This document shows positions 17,544 through 17,967 of a stretch of DNA of 17,967 nt, piece by piece. Origin of the DNA: Pseudomonadota bacterium. Its GTDB lineage: Bacteria > Pseudomonadota > Gammaproteobacteria > Burkholderiales > Thiobacillaceae. The stretch spans positions 1-17,967 of the forward strand of contig JAKACL010000017.1 of the NCBI GenBank assembly GCA_021821425.1, given 5' to 3'. The notes beneath the pieces were generated by a model. That model was not told where the DNA came from, did no database searches, and saw only the letters and a list, made by a program, of their open reading frames with translations. Each line of letters starts with the position of its first letter. The stretch's first letter is position 1. The translations under genes were made by a program, and so were the position numbers.

Positions 17544-17967
17544 TTGTCAGACATTCTGGTTGCCCCTGCAAAAACGCCCTCAGCGGGCGTTTTTGTTTTA
17601 CCTGACGCCCGCACAGGCCCCGGTGGATGGATGTTGTATGCGCTCGCGGTGGCCGCGCTGGTGCTGGTGCCGGTCGTCGTCACATTTTCATCGTTCGCTC
17701 AGGTCGAGGGCGACATCCTCGCCCACCTGACCGAATTCGTGCTGCCCGAACTGGTAGGCAACACGCTGTGGCTGGTGCTCGGCGTGGGGCTCGGCGTTTC
17801 CGTGCTGGGCGTATCGCTGGCCTGGCTCACGGCGATGTGCGAATTTCCCGGCCGCCGCCTGTTCGACTGGGCGCTCCTGCTGCCGCTGGCCCTGCCCGCC
17901 TACGTCACTGCGTTTGTCGCCATCGGCCTGCTGGATTTCACCGGGCCGGTGCTGACCTGGCTGCGCG
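17544..17967 (+). CDS. Ferric iron ABC transporter permease, 5' part (cut by right edge)
   Basis: The frame from 17544 to the window edge encodes the start of an FbpB-type inner-membrane permease that would take iron from the binding protein upstream. Hydrophobic segments follow MLYALAVAALVLVPVVV and NTLWLVLGVGLGVSVLG. Typical family stretches are AWLTAMCEFPGRRLFDW and LPLALPAYVTAFVAIGLLD. Two starts are plausible. TTG at 17544 lies 9 bases after the upstream stop, with AAAAGG before it, and gives a cytoplasmic leader (SDILVAPAKTPSAGVF...) containing Lys and Arg. ATG at 17631 has GGTGGA upstream but leaves almost no residues before the first helix. I favour 17544, which places the intrinsic terminator inside the coding sequence. 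The later helices and the partner ATPase gene lie outside the window. Confidence 0.85.
   Translation, partial: MSDILVAPAKTPSAGVFVLPDARTGPGGWMLYALAVAALVLVPVVVTFSSFAQVEGDILAHLTEFVLPELVGNTLWLVLGVGLGVSVLGVSLAWLTAMCEFPGRRLFDWALLLPLALPAYVTAFVAIGLLDFTGPVLTWLR
17570..17600 (+). terminator. Strong intrinsic terminator between iron-binding protein and permease
   Basis: AAAAACGCCC (17570-17579), loop TCAGC, GGGCGTTTTT (17585-17594) form a perfect 10-bp stem whose right arm runs into a T-rich tail (TTTTTGTTTTA). It begins 36 bases after the stop codon of the binding protein. Partial read-through would give more binding protein than permease, the usual ratio for such transporters. It reads nearly as well on the opposite strand because of the flanking A-run. 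Confidence 0.88.

Overview
The window is GC-rich chromosomal DNA with tightly packed genes and short intergenic gaps. Gene content and protein style (FtsK, TrxB, an Smr protein, a PrxQ/Bcp peroxiredoxin, YoaA-type helicase, several GGDEF-EAL proteins, FbpA-type iron uptake) suggest a free-living betaproteobacterium, perhaps near Thiobacillus and relatives. The lineage is an inference from recollected protein resemblance, not from a search. I see no tRNA, rRNA, CRISPR array, insertion sequence or phage gene.

Layout. (1) 1-1467, minus: 5' part of ftsK, running off the left edge. (2) 1645-3753, plus: a compact redox operon of trxB, an Smr-domain protein and a Bcp-type peroxiredoxin. (3) 3750-7420, minus: a PhnD-like periplasmic binding protein followed after 5 bases by a membrane PAS-PAS-GGDEF-EAL protein. 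This looks like a ligand-responsive cyclic-di-GMP module. Its last stop codon overlaps that of bcp in a shared CTAG. (4) 7512-9452, minus: a YoaA/DinG-family Fe-S helicase. (5) 9573-12700, plus: a secreted alpha/beta hydrolase joined by an ATGA overlap to a second membrane GGDEF-EAL protein with a CHASE4-like sensor region. (6) 12710-15216, minus: an AarF/ABC1/UbiB-family kinase-like protein and, upstream of it, a helical protein of unknown function. The gap between them holds a small repeat pair around a hairpin. (7) 15292-16423, plus: a secreted NlpC/P60 peptidase overlapping a secreted protein I do not recognise. (8) 16466-17967, plus: a Fur-type operator on a sigma-70 promoter, a ferric iron-binding protein, a strong intrinsic terminator and the start of an FbpB-type permease, cut by the right edge.

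How they work together. Three themes recur. First, thiol redox defence: TrxB can supply reduced thioredoxin to the Bcp peroxiredoxin. Second, cyclic-di-GMP signalling: there are two independent dual-domain proteins, each paired with an exported partner that could provide or detect its signal. Third, iron acquisition: the SBP/permease pair is under apparent Fur control. The most interesting parts are the two partner-plus-GGDEF-EAL modules and the terminator that lies inside an uninterrupted reading frame between the iron-binding protein and its permease. Most of the rest is ordinary housekeeping sequence.
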